NCBI RefSeq assembly: GCF_026151205.1
Contig: NC_087084.1
Coordinates: 11,249,453 to 11,313,452, forward strand
Reading direction: 5' to 3'
From: Bolinopsis microptera
Taxonomy: Eukaryota > Ctenophora > Tentaculata > Lobata > Bolinopsidae
Length of the DNA: 64,000 nucleotides
In this document: one piece after another, positions 37,930 through 48,245 of the stretch
How positions within the stretch are numbered: the first letter of the stretch is position 1
How the letters are laid out: each line of letters opens with the position of its first letter
Position numbers and translations under genes: made by a program
Notes under the pieces: generated by a model
Seen by the model: the letters and a program-made list of their open reading frames with translations, nothing else
What the model was told of the DNA's origin: nothing
The model's database searches: none

Positions 37930-38825
37930 TCATGATTCAGACTCCAGCTGCGGCACTTTCTTCAATCGTTCCTTGTTAAGGAGTTGTATTTTGTCAGCTA
38001 TGTATGCCGAGCGCTGCCAGGTTCTCCAGCCGTGAAAGTTTGGGGCAATCCGAGGTCTCCACACGGACTGAAAGAAGATATTTTAGAACTAGAGATGAAT
38101 TGTGAAGGAAAGATTCAAGGTTAGATTAGAGAGTTAGAGGCGAAAGTATATTTTTCGTGGAGCTCAATTACATTATCTGAGCTGGAAACTTTTACACGGA
38201 GGAAACTATTGAAAATTTATAAAAAAAAAACTTGTAAATAATAAAACATCACATATCACTATCAGATCTTCAAGTTTAAAACACCGTTCTTCTCACCAGA
38301 GACTGAGACACATCGTTAGTGTTCCTAGCGTTGTCCAGTATCTCAGTTGACAGGTCGTCTATTTGGAGTCCCAAACTCGCCCGTTGTTGCTCCAATATTT
38401 CATCGTAGCTGTTTATCTGCAGGGAGATAAATTATTGTTTTTAAACTCATCGCCAATTCATTTCAATCAATATGCATTCATATCTACAATGTATTTATAC
38501 AATTTGTCACATGTACAAAATATATAATTATATTATGTTTGTACCTTTTTAGAATAGGAAAGTTTGACGGATCCTGAAGGCAGATCGTTCAGTTTCTCTA
38601 TCTTATTCTCCAGATAATTTGATCTCAGAGAGTCACCAGGAGTTATCAGCGTGGGACAGTTCCTCCGCAGAGTACTCTGTTCTAGCGGTCTCCAGGCCTA
38701 GTAACAGCTGGTGAGGGAGAAGCCAATGCTAGGTTTCACTCCTCTCATGGTCAACCAGTCCGTTCACTACGTTGTATTTCTCTGACTTGGACCTGCCCAG
38801 AGACAGGGCATACTCCCACGAGTTG
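37930..38825 (-). CDS. Coiled-coil protein, 3' exons A-C (arm 3 copy)
   Basis: Exon A 38545-38825, exon B 38297-38416, exon C 37930-38067, reverse strand. Junctions are canonical: CCCCAG before A, AAG|GTAC after it, CCCTGCAG before B, CTG|GTGAGA after it, TTTCAG before C. Exon B reads cleanly for 40 codons, and A to B joins in phase 0. The C-terminus is PQLESES then TGA. This copy gives the best picture of the gene after arm 4's exon A. The protein is acidic-basic helical, with no transmembrane helix and no recognisable domain name. It is truncated at its 5' side by the palindrome centre. Confidence 0.5.
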
Positions 38826-38866
38826 CTGGGGTGAGTGAGGTTTACATAACCTCCACCTCACCCCAG
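38826..38866. repeat. Palindrome centre 2 (arm 3 / arm 4 junction)
   Basis: The 41 bases open CTGGGGTGAG and close CTCACCCCAG, forming a near-perfect inverted repeat with only a few unpaired bases around GTTTACATAAC. On both sides the sequence continues as mirror-image coiled-coil exon A. It is identical in position to the turn at 17.71 kb. Confidence 0.9.
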
Positions 38867-39410
38867 CAACTCGTGGGAGTATGCCTGTCTCTGGGCAGGT
38901 CCAAGTCAGAGAAGTACAACGTAGTGAACGGACTGGTGGACATGAGAGTGAGTGAACCTAGCCAGTTGGACTTCTCCCCTCACCAGCTGTTAGCTAGGCT
39001 GGAGACCGCTAAACAGAGTAATCTGCGGGAGGAACTGTCCACGCTGATAACTCCTGGTGACTCTCTGAGATCAAATTATCTGGAGAATAAGGTAGAGAAA
39101 CTGAACGATCTGCTTTCAGGATCCGTCAAACTTTCCTATTCTAAAAAGGTACAAACATAATATAATTATATATTTTGTACATGTTGACAAATTGTATAAA
39201 TACATTGTAGATATGAATGCATATTGATTGAAATGAATTGGCGATGAGTTTAAAAAACAATAATTTATTCGCTGACCAGATAAAAGTACGATGAGATATT
39301 GGGAGCTATACAAACGGGCGAGTCTTGGGACTCCAAATAAATAGACGACCATCCTGTCAATGAGATACTGGACAACGCTAGGACCACTAACGATGGTCTC
39401 AGTCTTTGGG
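38867..39410 (+). CDS. Coiled-coil protein, exons A and B (arm 4 copy, 5' and 3' truncated)
   Basis: Exon A 38867-39148 has a CCCCAG acceptor and an AAG|GTAC donor. Apart from one missing C in the GCCCTG run near its start, it is open throughout and encodes about 94 residues, with helical segments around SPHQLLARLETAKQ and LENKVEKLNDLLSG. Exon B (39280-about 39410) is noisier than in arm 3. At about 39422 the sequence jumps over roughly 540 bp that hold exon C in all three other arms. Function unknown; a coiled-coil tethering or scaffold protein is a guess. Confidence 0.5.
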
Positions 39411-39780
39411 AGAAGACACGGTGTAATACCAGACATAGTTTAAATAATTAATGATTAACACGTTTTTACGTGTAAGCACATAGTTTGAGTGTTCAGTATT
39501 TTGTGACATATGACAACCATTTTTGTTGCTCGTCCTTGTAGTTTTAGTTTTTAATCAATGTTAATATTACATTTTTAGTAAATTTTTATTTTTATTTATT
39601 GCATGTAATGTAAATTGTTAATGTTAGTTATTTATAATACCCGAGTTTTATAACTGTACAGTGACGTGTAGGAAATCAAATGTTTTACTTTTAGCTAATG
39701 ATTATGCTAGAAAATAGCTGATTGACAATATCTACATTTAAATTTAATTTGATTATAATATTGGTCTTTCTTTTGTTCAG

Positions 39781-40165
39781 ACTCAAGCTATAAACGGTAA
39801 AATCACATACCAGTGACCAATCCTAAACCCAACTCCCGTTTAACCCGACAGTTAAAATTGTGGGTTAAAGAAGAGATAAACTGCACGATTGTAGATAAAC
39901 TGAGTTGCATTTTTAATGTAAGTACTCCGCAAACCATCCATCCGGGCCACTTCCCCCAACTTGTTAAACGTCAAACCCCGCAACCACCAAACCATTATCC
40001 CTATTATTATCACACCATCAGACCATATGGGTGGTGATTGCAATTTGGGGATATTTTGGTTTGTTCCGTTCTCTGTCCTGGTGTTATTGTTGTTGCTTTT
40101 ATGTTGACTTTATTATGACACAGACAGCAGCTTACGTGTATGTTACATTGTGTTTCTGAAATAAA
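39781..40165 (+). CDS. Single-helix membrane protein, last two exons (arm 4 copy)
   Basis: Exon 39781-39917 follows TTTTGTTCAG and ends TTTAAT|GTAAGT. The next exon starts at 40022 after ATCAG. Joining them in phase 0 gives a short hydrophilic region (around RLTRQLKLWVKEEINCT), then one hydrophobic helix of about 30 residues and a stop near 40118. AATAAA is at 40160-40165. In arms 2 and 3 the first exon reads open from its acceptor (needing one base from the previous exon); arm 4 lacks one G there. It has the shape of a C-terminal membrane anchor. Upstream exons and family are unknown. Confidence 0.45.
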
Positions 40166-40269
40166 GATGTTGCACGGAATTGATACGATTATATTTGCAT
40201 TGTTAACCTCTCATTTCCTAATGCAGAAAGCACAGATAGATTAGTTTTTGTGAAGCAATATTTGTTTAG

Positions 40270-41020
40270 TATTTAAAGCTCAATTGACCATTTTTGTTGC
40301 TCGTGCCATTGTAGTTTTACTATTTAATATTTAATATTTACATTTTTGAGGTAATTCCTTAAAATTTATTGGGGCGAGTAAATTTTAATGTTAGTTATTT
40401 ATAATTACCCGAGTTTTAACGTACATTGTACGTGTAGAAATCAAATGTTTTACTTTAACTAATGATTATCTAAAAAAAGCTGATTGACATTCAATTTAAA
40501 TTAATTTGTTTATAAAGGCTTAATTAAAGTTGCTCAGCTCTTTTGAAAACTAAACTCCATTAAGTACCAATAAACCAAAGCCAACTCCGTTATATACCCG
40601 TCGTTATAAATTAGTGGTTAAGAAGAGTAAACTGCAAACGATTAGAACTGATTGCATTTTAAGAAGCTCGATAACCATCCAATCCGCCTCCCCAACTTGT
40701 TAAGGTCCGAAAAAAACCTTCCGATTTCCAAAATTTTGTACCATGATTATTAATCAGAACGGACATTTCCAGTACCAAATTATGGGTTTTGAAGTTGTGA
40801 GTTTCGCCTGTCATATTATGTGGGTTGGACAAAAGTTGTAGTGGTTTTTCACGAATTCTTGTTGTGTTATTATTGTTCTTATATTCCTTTTTGAATAACA
40901 ATGAAAATCGTAAGTATTTACAAGTTTACTGTCAAATAAAGATGTGGCACGGATATATTTGATTTAAAGATTGTATATTTGAAATGGGGCACTTAAATGG
41001 CAATCATTTCCTATTTTAAA
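40270..41020 (+). repeat. Scrambled second copy of 39510-40250
   Basis: After the AATAAA of the membrane-protein gene the sequence starts over: CCATTTTTGTTGCTCGT, then blocks from the AT-rich spacer, the acceptor region and the AATAAAGATG block appear again in order, at much lower identity. No other arm has this second copy. It most likely comes from the consensus of mis-aligned reads, not from a true tandem duplication. The frame 40659-40901 on the reverse strand falls inside it and is not a gene. Confidence 0.6.
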
Positions 41021-41284
41021 AGCACAGTAATAGTTATTTTGAACAGTAATTACTGTGTGTATTAGCCAATGCTAGTCAAAGTATTACACATAAGCCAAGG
41101 AAAGAAAACCACACTATTACCATTTAATTTGCATGCGGGGCAAACGCCCATAAACTATAATGGGGCGCAACCATTTTTTAACTCGAATTTTATTGATTGC
41201 CTGCCGTGAACAATTTCTTGGTCATTGATCAATGATACTGAAAGTAGACACACTTTCAATTCTAAGAAATCAGAAGCACAGGAC

Positions 41285-41374
41285 ATGCAATGGAAGGCTG
41301 AATCCATGTTACTGAAACGCAAAAGTAAGTTATGCTGAGGTTCCTTTTAGGAGCCAATCCTGTTACTTCTTACA
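41285..41374 (+). pseudogene. Orphan GFP-like first exon (arm 4 copy, scrambled)
   Basis: Short matching blocks (GCTGAATCCATG, TGCTGAGG, CTTCTTACAAG) in the right order show the exon is here, but it is poorer than in any other arm. It lies in the same low-quality zone as 40270-42050. Confidence 0.5.
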
Positions 41375-42050
41375 AGGGTACAAAAGCGACTAACTAGTCA
41401 TTATGTTGGGATAACTTGAGGTCAGTCGCTCTTCAACGAATCGTAGCCAGCCTACGAAAAAGCTCCAGTGTACGATCGCGAATAAGTTAACAATTCTCGA
41501 ATCTAAATCTTCAGTGGTGCGCATAAAACCATAAGCCTCGGATTTTCAATTTGTTTACCGAAGATTTTTAATTCTAGAACTGGAGTCTTACTAGTACAAA
41601 TTTGATTACCTTTGGAAAGATTAGTGATTTCGCCTATGTGCCATATTAGATGGTGCGGCTTTTGGACAAAGTGTGTAAAATTCCGTAATTTGCAAACTTA
41701 TTTTGCAATTATCGTCAATCTCGTTTCATTGTAAGACGTCAAGTTTTGAAAATTGGGGACCATCCAATAAATTTCACACTTCGAAAAATTTAGGTGGAAA
41801 ATGAGTTTAAATACTTAATAGTAAATGTATTAAAAGTGGAAAGATTCCGCAAATGGGGCAAAATAGCTGTTTATTAAGCGTAACAAACTTTACTGGCTGA
41901 TTTGGCTCGACTAAGTCATTTCCGCAAAACTTCTACTATTCTAGCAAAATGTAGATAATATCTAAAAGCCTGTGTTAACAAATTTTGAGGTTGCCATAAA
42001 TCTAATTTTTAATTTTTGGGGCAACAGGGTAGCTTAGGTGCGCAGTAGGT
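41375..42050. other. Low-quality intergenic stretch, arm 4
   Basis: Follows arm 2 20053-20640 block by block with many differences. No gene. Confidence 0.5.
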
Positions 42051-42760
42051 TTAATTTACCAACCTACCAGGACGCGCGCCGAGTTGGACTCGTCGACGGT
42101 CCTGTATATATGGAACAGATATTTTACGAGTATCACCCGTTAAGAGTAAGCTAACCAATTTTTGTTAAAATTGGATCAAGGGAAGGTTACTTAATACGCA
42201 TTTGTTTCAAGAATTTGGTGCTGGCCGAAATTAGCGCTAAAAAACCATCCTACAGTCGGCACGCGCAGCTCACTGTCAATGGCGCACTACTTTATTTTTA
42301 CTGGGCCGCGCTCAGCCTGTCATTCCGCCGAATCTCTAGATTCTATGTTAATGAACATAATAGCTTGAGGTCCCCAGGTTGCAGGTAACCTTATTATTAT
42401 AAAACTTGACGGATGTTACTCGTCTAAATTTCTTCGAAGTAGCGCGCGCCGCTTTCTTCTCGAAATGGCCCGACGGCAAGTGCTACGACGGCAAGTGCTA
42501 CGACGGCAAGTGCTACGAAGTAGCGCGCGCCGGGCCAGACCATTAACAATGGTCAATCTAAAACAAGATCTTACCGACAAAAATGATTCTTTAAAATACC
42601 TTAATGCGGTAAACTGTACTCTTGAAAAAGATTTTCCCAACATCTGTTGCATGCCGTCAATCAAAAAACCTGTTTGCTGTCGAATTTGCTGCGACGTTAC
42701 AAGGACAATTTTGAAAAACTTAACTCATAACTGAGATATTACTACTATGTACTAGCCAAA
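42050..42760. repeat. GC-rich repeat blocks with 15-bp GACGGCAAGTGCTAC units
   Basis: Contains one inverted copy of the 90-bp GTCGACG motif (42060-42145), then two AGCGCGCGCC blocks around three tandem units of the 15-bp repeat (42472-42520). The frames translated from it (runs of Arg and Leu) come from the repeat and are not genes. The region after 42540 (42541-42740) is AT-rich and shows a 60-codon open stretch, but it is not open in arms 2 or 3. Confidence 0.55.
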
Positions 42761-42886
42761 ACTGCGCGTTTTGCTCTAGAAACACACTTTTTTAGAGGTT
42801 TTACCGGCGTATCCTCTAAAATCACCTAATTTGCTTAATTTTAGGGAGGGGCGCCAAAAGGGGAGGGGGCGCCAACTTGTAGGTTT

Positions 42887-43219
42887 ACAACCTACCAGTA
42901 CCAAAACGTGCGCCGAGTTGGACTCGTCGACGGTCCTGATATATGGAACAGATATTTTACAAGTATCACCCGTTACGCGCCAACAGGCAACGTTACACAA
43001 TACACCTTGCAATTGCATTGTGCGACAAGTCGACCTAAAAGTTAAAAGATAGCGGCACGAACTATATATACTTCAAAGAATTTAAACGATTATCATCTGC
43101 CTAACCTAGCTTAAGTTTAACGGGTGATACTCGTAAAATATTTGTTTCAAATATCAGGACCGTCGACGAGTCCAACTTTGAACTCGGCGCGCGTCTTGGT
43201 AGGTTATAAACCTACAAAA
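42887..43219 (+). mobile_element. MITE with about 90-bp inverted ends, inserted in an older MITE
   Basis: Left end (42887-42975) and right end (43118-43219) are inverted copies: GTAGGTT, CGCGCCGAGTTGGACT, CGTCGACGGTCC and TATCACCCGTT reappear in reverse complement. About 140 bp lie between. The left flank ends GGGCGCCAAC and the right interior begins CGCGCCAACAGGCAACG, both parts of the GGCGCC-type hAT-like MITE, so this element sits inside an older one. A further solo copy of the end lies at 43345-43440. No coding capacity. Confidence 0.6.
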
Positions 43220-43439
43220 CCTAGCTTGCTAGTATAGTAAAAGATTATTGTTTGCTTCTAGTTCTCTCACGTAATTTAACTTCCTGTTCAAGAAGCAACT
43301 GAAAAGAGCGCACAGGGACTGGCGTGACAGGTAATCATCTGTAAACCAAAACGGGTGATAGCCGTAAAATATTTGTTTCAAATATCAGTGATCACGACCG
43401 TCGACGAGTTTAACTCGGCGCGCGTCTTGGTAGGTTTAA

Positions 43440-46030
43440 AATTTCAGATCTCGCGTAAGGCCGAGCGTGAGTTTGAAACGATTTTGTTATCCTTCGTAAA
43501 AGGCCAGTAAGTGCCGAAACGTTAGGTGCACATGTCCGTATTATTTCCATTTTTGTTATCACATTTGCCTAGTTTCATTTTGTATTTGTACTTTGACTGT
43601 CGAGAGCCGTGATGCTCCTCCAAACTAACAAAATCAGGTTTAAAATTTACAAATCATCAATTATCTGCCAAACGCGTGCTATAAGTATAATTTGCAATTT
43701 AAATGTGCGCGTTTTGAAGTTTGGCACTTTAGCTTAGAACACAAGGTCAATTAGATAGTTGTATAATAAATATTTTTACTATGCCTGCATGATGATTTGT
43801 GATTGATGCATGAGATCACAATTCAATATTTTCGAGATTTGCGTAAAAGAAAAAGCTCAGATCATACAATAGTTTATGTTATAATTTACAATTTATCTGA
43901 GGATTCCAAGCTATAAGTATAATGTTCATAAAAATAAAATAGAGAATACTTGAGATTAGGCGGAATGACAGTGGTATGAACAGGCTAGCTGAGCACCACC
44001 CAGTAAATTATAACCTGCTAGTGCGCGCGTTGTAGCGCAATGCACTATTTAATTTGGCCGCGTCGAGCTGTGAACGCGAGAGAGCCGAGAGTTCATAGTT
44101 TCAGAAGAAGAAAGCAGATGGGGGGGGGGTGCTGAAGTTTTAAAAGTCGACTATAAGGGTGAAGATCGCGTTTTCACGACCCCATCCAAGGGTCCCCTTT
44201 CCTGTTGGCAAAATTCTCTACTTTGTTTTGATATTTTTAAATTGAAGGTTGACTTGATTCGTGGCGAGTTATGGTTTGTCAAAGTGAGCGTTTTAAAATG
44301 AAAGTGCAAATTCTTTTAAACTCGCGTAGGCTATAAGTATACGGATACCCAGCAAACCCTACCGGCTGGGGTTTATCTCAAAAGTAAAATAAATAGAACC
44401 TTCCGGTTTTTAACAAGATTTCCGTCTTGTAAATTTAAAGTTAGCTCCCCACGAGCAAAATTTGGGACAACTTAGATTCTGAATTAAACCGAAAAGTTTG
44501 ATTTTGGGCTAAATAAAAGATCGCAGCCTTTTAACTTTGCAAAGTAATATAATAATACGTTGTTGTCATGACTACTAGGCTAAATGCAGCGTGCGAAAGG
44601 TGAACTTGATGAGACGCGCGCGCGAGGACAAATGCGCTGTTGAAAATCGATCACCTCTAGCGAGCCCGGCAGGTGGTAAGGTTTTCTGGGTTGAAGGAGC
44701 TGGGGGACATTATATTCCTAAACATCGTCAATGGTCAATCATTATCAACGTAATTGGTAATTAAAAAAGGCGCGAATTGTTTTAATGCTTCGCAGCTCAT
44801 CTACGATGTTTATATTTCAAACAATTAATAGTGTACAAGTTAAAATATTTATTGTTAACCATTTGTCCCATGCTGTAATATTTAATTTTAATTTCACGTC
44901 GGATACCTAGTTTTTCTTAAATCAAACTTATTTCGTGGCTATTTGCTGCTTGGTGGTACAACTACAAGTACAAAAAGTGATTTGCAAATTATGAATTTGA
45001 AAATAGTTTAGAAACAAGCCTAGCTTACTAAGTTGCCAGGCGTTGCGGGAACTGAAAGAGGAATTGGCCTTTTCCTCTAAATGTGCTACAAGTATTATAT
45101 TTATAATAGTTCATGATAGTGTTTCGCTGATTTTGCTGTATGCGGGTCCTTATATAGTTATAGTTATTATATTAGGCGCCTGATGTTCAATATGAGTACC
45201 GATAAAACGATAGTTTCCAAGGTTTATGTGTAGGCGAGTACTGATCTAGGCGGCGCTCAGCCTGTCATTCCGTATATGTCTCCGATCGTTTAGGAACACT
45301 GAAGCCAGGTAAAATAAAAGTTAGTGATCTACTTGTGAAATTAGCATAATAAATTCAGCGAGTTACCGAGTTAGACTGAAAGATCAAAGAACAGTACGAG
45401 GTGGCAGATTATTATACGAACATTGACCTGGATTAAATGAGTACCATATTACGGCTAAGACAAGAGCTAGGTACCACACATAAAGAGAGAAAGAGAGAGA
45501 GAGAGAGACTGCTCTCTGGCAAATTTGAGTATTTAATTTATCTGCTGTGAAATTCGCACTAAACGTATTATTCGAATTAAATTCGCATACGAATTTTTCT
45601 CTGAAAATGTCCGCATTTAAAAAAAAAACTGTAGTTGTTTCACGATAGTTTATAGTTGGTTTTGTATGGTGGAATATTGCCAAAACACATAACATGTGCT
45701 TCCCGCAACACGTTCGTGGTTACTGGTTAGTGACTAGCGTGGGTACTGACCAAGACTCGAGGGGGTACTGAAATAGACTCGAGATTGCTGCAATGCTGCG
45801 TGTTTCCACAGCCGCAGTTTTACCGAATTTTCTGCGCATTTATTGGCGAATTTAACAGCCCTAAAAATTAAAACTTGAAGTAGTAAATTGGCGAATTGTT
45901 CGCGTATTTTTTAAGAACTCTAAATGCGCCGTATTTTTTGACGAATATTTGTTTCTCCGGCCTTGGGTCCAAATGAGAAATTAAAAACCTGGTTTAACTT
46001 TAGGAAGATGAACGTTTAAGATGAGAAGAA
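43440..46030. other. Intergenic region upstream of the GPCR (arm 4)
   Basis: About 2.6 kb without a credible gene. It holds a G8 run near 44125, the block CTATATAGTTATAG near 45150, the empty hAT-MITE site GTAGGCGA near 45232, and a GAGAGA tract near 45490. Promoter elements of the GPCR cannot be identified with any confidence. Confidence 0.5.
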
Positions 46031-47124
46031 ATGTTAGAGTTGACGCTGAGCACAGCTCAAGTGATACCACTGGCAACATTCTGCCTGCTGGTTGCAATAA
46101 TGGGGCTCATGGGAAACGGCCTCGTCTTCTACTCCTCTATCCGGTATAACGCGATAGACCTGGACCGGATATCCATTGTACTGGTAAGGAACCTGGCAGG
46201 TGGCGGACATGTTATACACCCTCCTGGCGGTAATTCCTCCTGCTACCACTTACTTCGCTCGGAGGTATATTTTGGGTGAAGTCTACTGTTACATTTGTGC
46301 TCATTTTGGGTTCATCACTGGTGCTGTAAATAGCCTCACTATCCTGACCATTACAGCCTACCGACTTAGAACGATTGTCTTCCCTCTCGATGTAGTTTCA
46401 AGGAGGTCTGTTCATGTAGCCATTATTATTATCTGGATCTTCTCAATGGCTGCACCAGCAATATCTTTAGGCTACAAGTCTGATTTTGTGTTTGTTCCTA
46501 ATAGCGCTCGATGCCTCTCTACTATTTATTCAAACCAAGATGCTGCCCTTTTATTTAGGGCTGTGCTAATAATGCAGGCTGTCGTGCCACTTGTTCTCAT
46601 CACCTTTTTCAACTTGGTTTTACTCTTGGTGGCTTATCGACAAAAGATGAAGCACAATCCAAACAGTTCAGTTAACTTAAAGGGATTGATAACCATTTTC
46701 TTTTTATCTGGACTCTTCATTTGCAGTCTGACTCCGTTTGTGATATTTACCATTCTTAAAGGCAAAGGAATTCAAGTGTCCCCTGCTATGGACCTCATGG
46801 CTTTTCACTTTTTATATCTAAATGTCTGCGGCAACCCAATATTGTACACCATAACAAATAGAAGATTTGGAAAGTACGTTAAAGATCTGGCAAGGAGGAT
46901 CATATTTTGTGGGAGTACGCAATAGAATCGGAACTGGTAATTCTGCTTCCAATTCTAATGGCGTTACACCAGTAACTGGGCCCCGACGTCAGCATCTTTC
47001 TCCGCCGAATCAACAAAAACCGACGTCCTCAAGTAATCTTCCAGCTGCAAACAAGACTGCCACAAGTGTGATGGATCAGGCAATAACTTTTGAGAATCCT
47101 ATCAATCAGGAATCTAAACTATGA
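46031..47124 (+). CDS. Divergent rhodopsin-like (class A) GPCR, single exon, two single-base frame breaks
   Basis: Seven-helix receptor of about 364 residues. Helix 1 has GNGLV (Asn29), helix 2 NLAVAD (Asp59), helix 3 a disulphide-type Cys86. In place of DRY there is Tyr110-Arg111-Leu112. Helix 6 has FICSLTPF in place of CWxP, and helix 7 ends GNPILY followed by RRFGKYV. The tail is rich in Ser, Thr and Asn. There is no lysine in the retinal position of helix 7, so it is not an opsin. The ligand is unknown; cnidarian peptide or amine receptors are the obvious pool. One extra G near 46196 and one shift near 46915 split the frame; arms 2 and 3 break elsewhere, so the native gene is probably intact. 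The start at 46031 is tentative; arm 2 allows about ten more residues. An A-rich AATAAAAATAAAT block follows at about 47178. Confidence 0.85.
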
Positions 47125-48245
47125 TGAACACGTGACCATTGTAAACTGTCAAACCTATTGTGATAGTAGCTGCAAAAAATAAAAATAAATAAAAAATGCT
47201 TCTGCTTTCAGGATTTTTTTGATGAATTTTAGAGTATTGTAGGTACATATCAGAATTCAGAATGTATATTATATGGCTGTTTTAAAATAGTTTTCTAGAT
47301 TTTCTGCATTCGGAATTGTCTCATTGACTCTGAAGTTTCATCGAAATCGAAAAACATTTAAAACTTTTACTGCTTTGCAAAATTCTTACTTTTACTCGGA
47401 AATTAAACTGTCAAAAAAACTCCTGTTCTTATTGTCAATGTCATTGAGACTGTGGGAGCTTGCTCACTTGACCAAGAAGACGTTCCTTCTTTCTGTCTCC
47501 TAGAACCTACTTAAATTAATTCTCCATTCGGTGGTCAGCAGGTCGACGGCGCACAACTACGTTAACTGTAACTAAAAGTACCACGTCTACGTCTTAGAAC
47601 AGCCATCCAAAATGAAATGTAATAGCTAATATATAGCTTTTTTGTCCTCTTTGTTTGATAAGCTCAATCTCGGTGGACTATGAGTGAAGCATGCCATGAG
47701 TGAACATTAACAAACTGTAGAATTATTGGCAACCGCTATTGTTTCAGTATTCAGAGAATTGAGGAATTAACAATTAAGGGACAACAGTCTTACACAAATA
47801 GATTTTCTGAAAACATATTTCACCCAGCTATAAACGGACAAACAATGATCTGAAAAATTCCTGAAATAACAACAGATGTAAACTTAAAGAACAAAAGACT
47901 TCCATGATAGATCGTACTCTCTTGAAGTGCCAGTTAATAGTTCTTGATGACGTTTTTGATGTTGTAAATTTGTTTGTAGATAGATATATCATATGTGACA
48001 CTTTTCAGTAACATTTCGATCCATCTATTGAACCAAAAGAGGTTTTATAGTTTCTACTTTTCTGGTGGTTCTTAATTGAAACAGCCTTAGATTTAGTGTT
48101 CAAACATTAAATTAAATGGGAATTCCGTATATCCATTTTATTTGCTAGAATAAGTAATGGCTAAAATATTAATAAATATTTATGATGAGCGAGCATATAA
48201 CTACATATCGAATATACGTCTTTTTATTTTTCCTACGACAGCATC
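47125..48245. other. Spacer between GPCR and GFP-like gene
   Basis: 3' end of the GPCR transcript (poly-A signals near 47178), then about 1 kb of AT-rich DNA with no credible frame, ending in the presumed promoter and 5' UTR of the GFP-like gene. A long T-rich block (TCTTTTTATTTTTCC, about 48220) precedes the start codon. I cannot point to a TATA box. Confidence 0.5.

Noticed and set aside
42416-42734. Arg-rich frames on both strands
   Set aside because: They are made by the 15-bp GACGGCAAGTGCTAC repeat and break in arms 2 and 3.
46031-47124. Opsin identity for the GPCR
   Set aside because: There is no lysine in helix 7 before NPILY, so retinal could not be bound.
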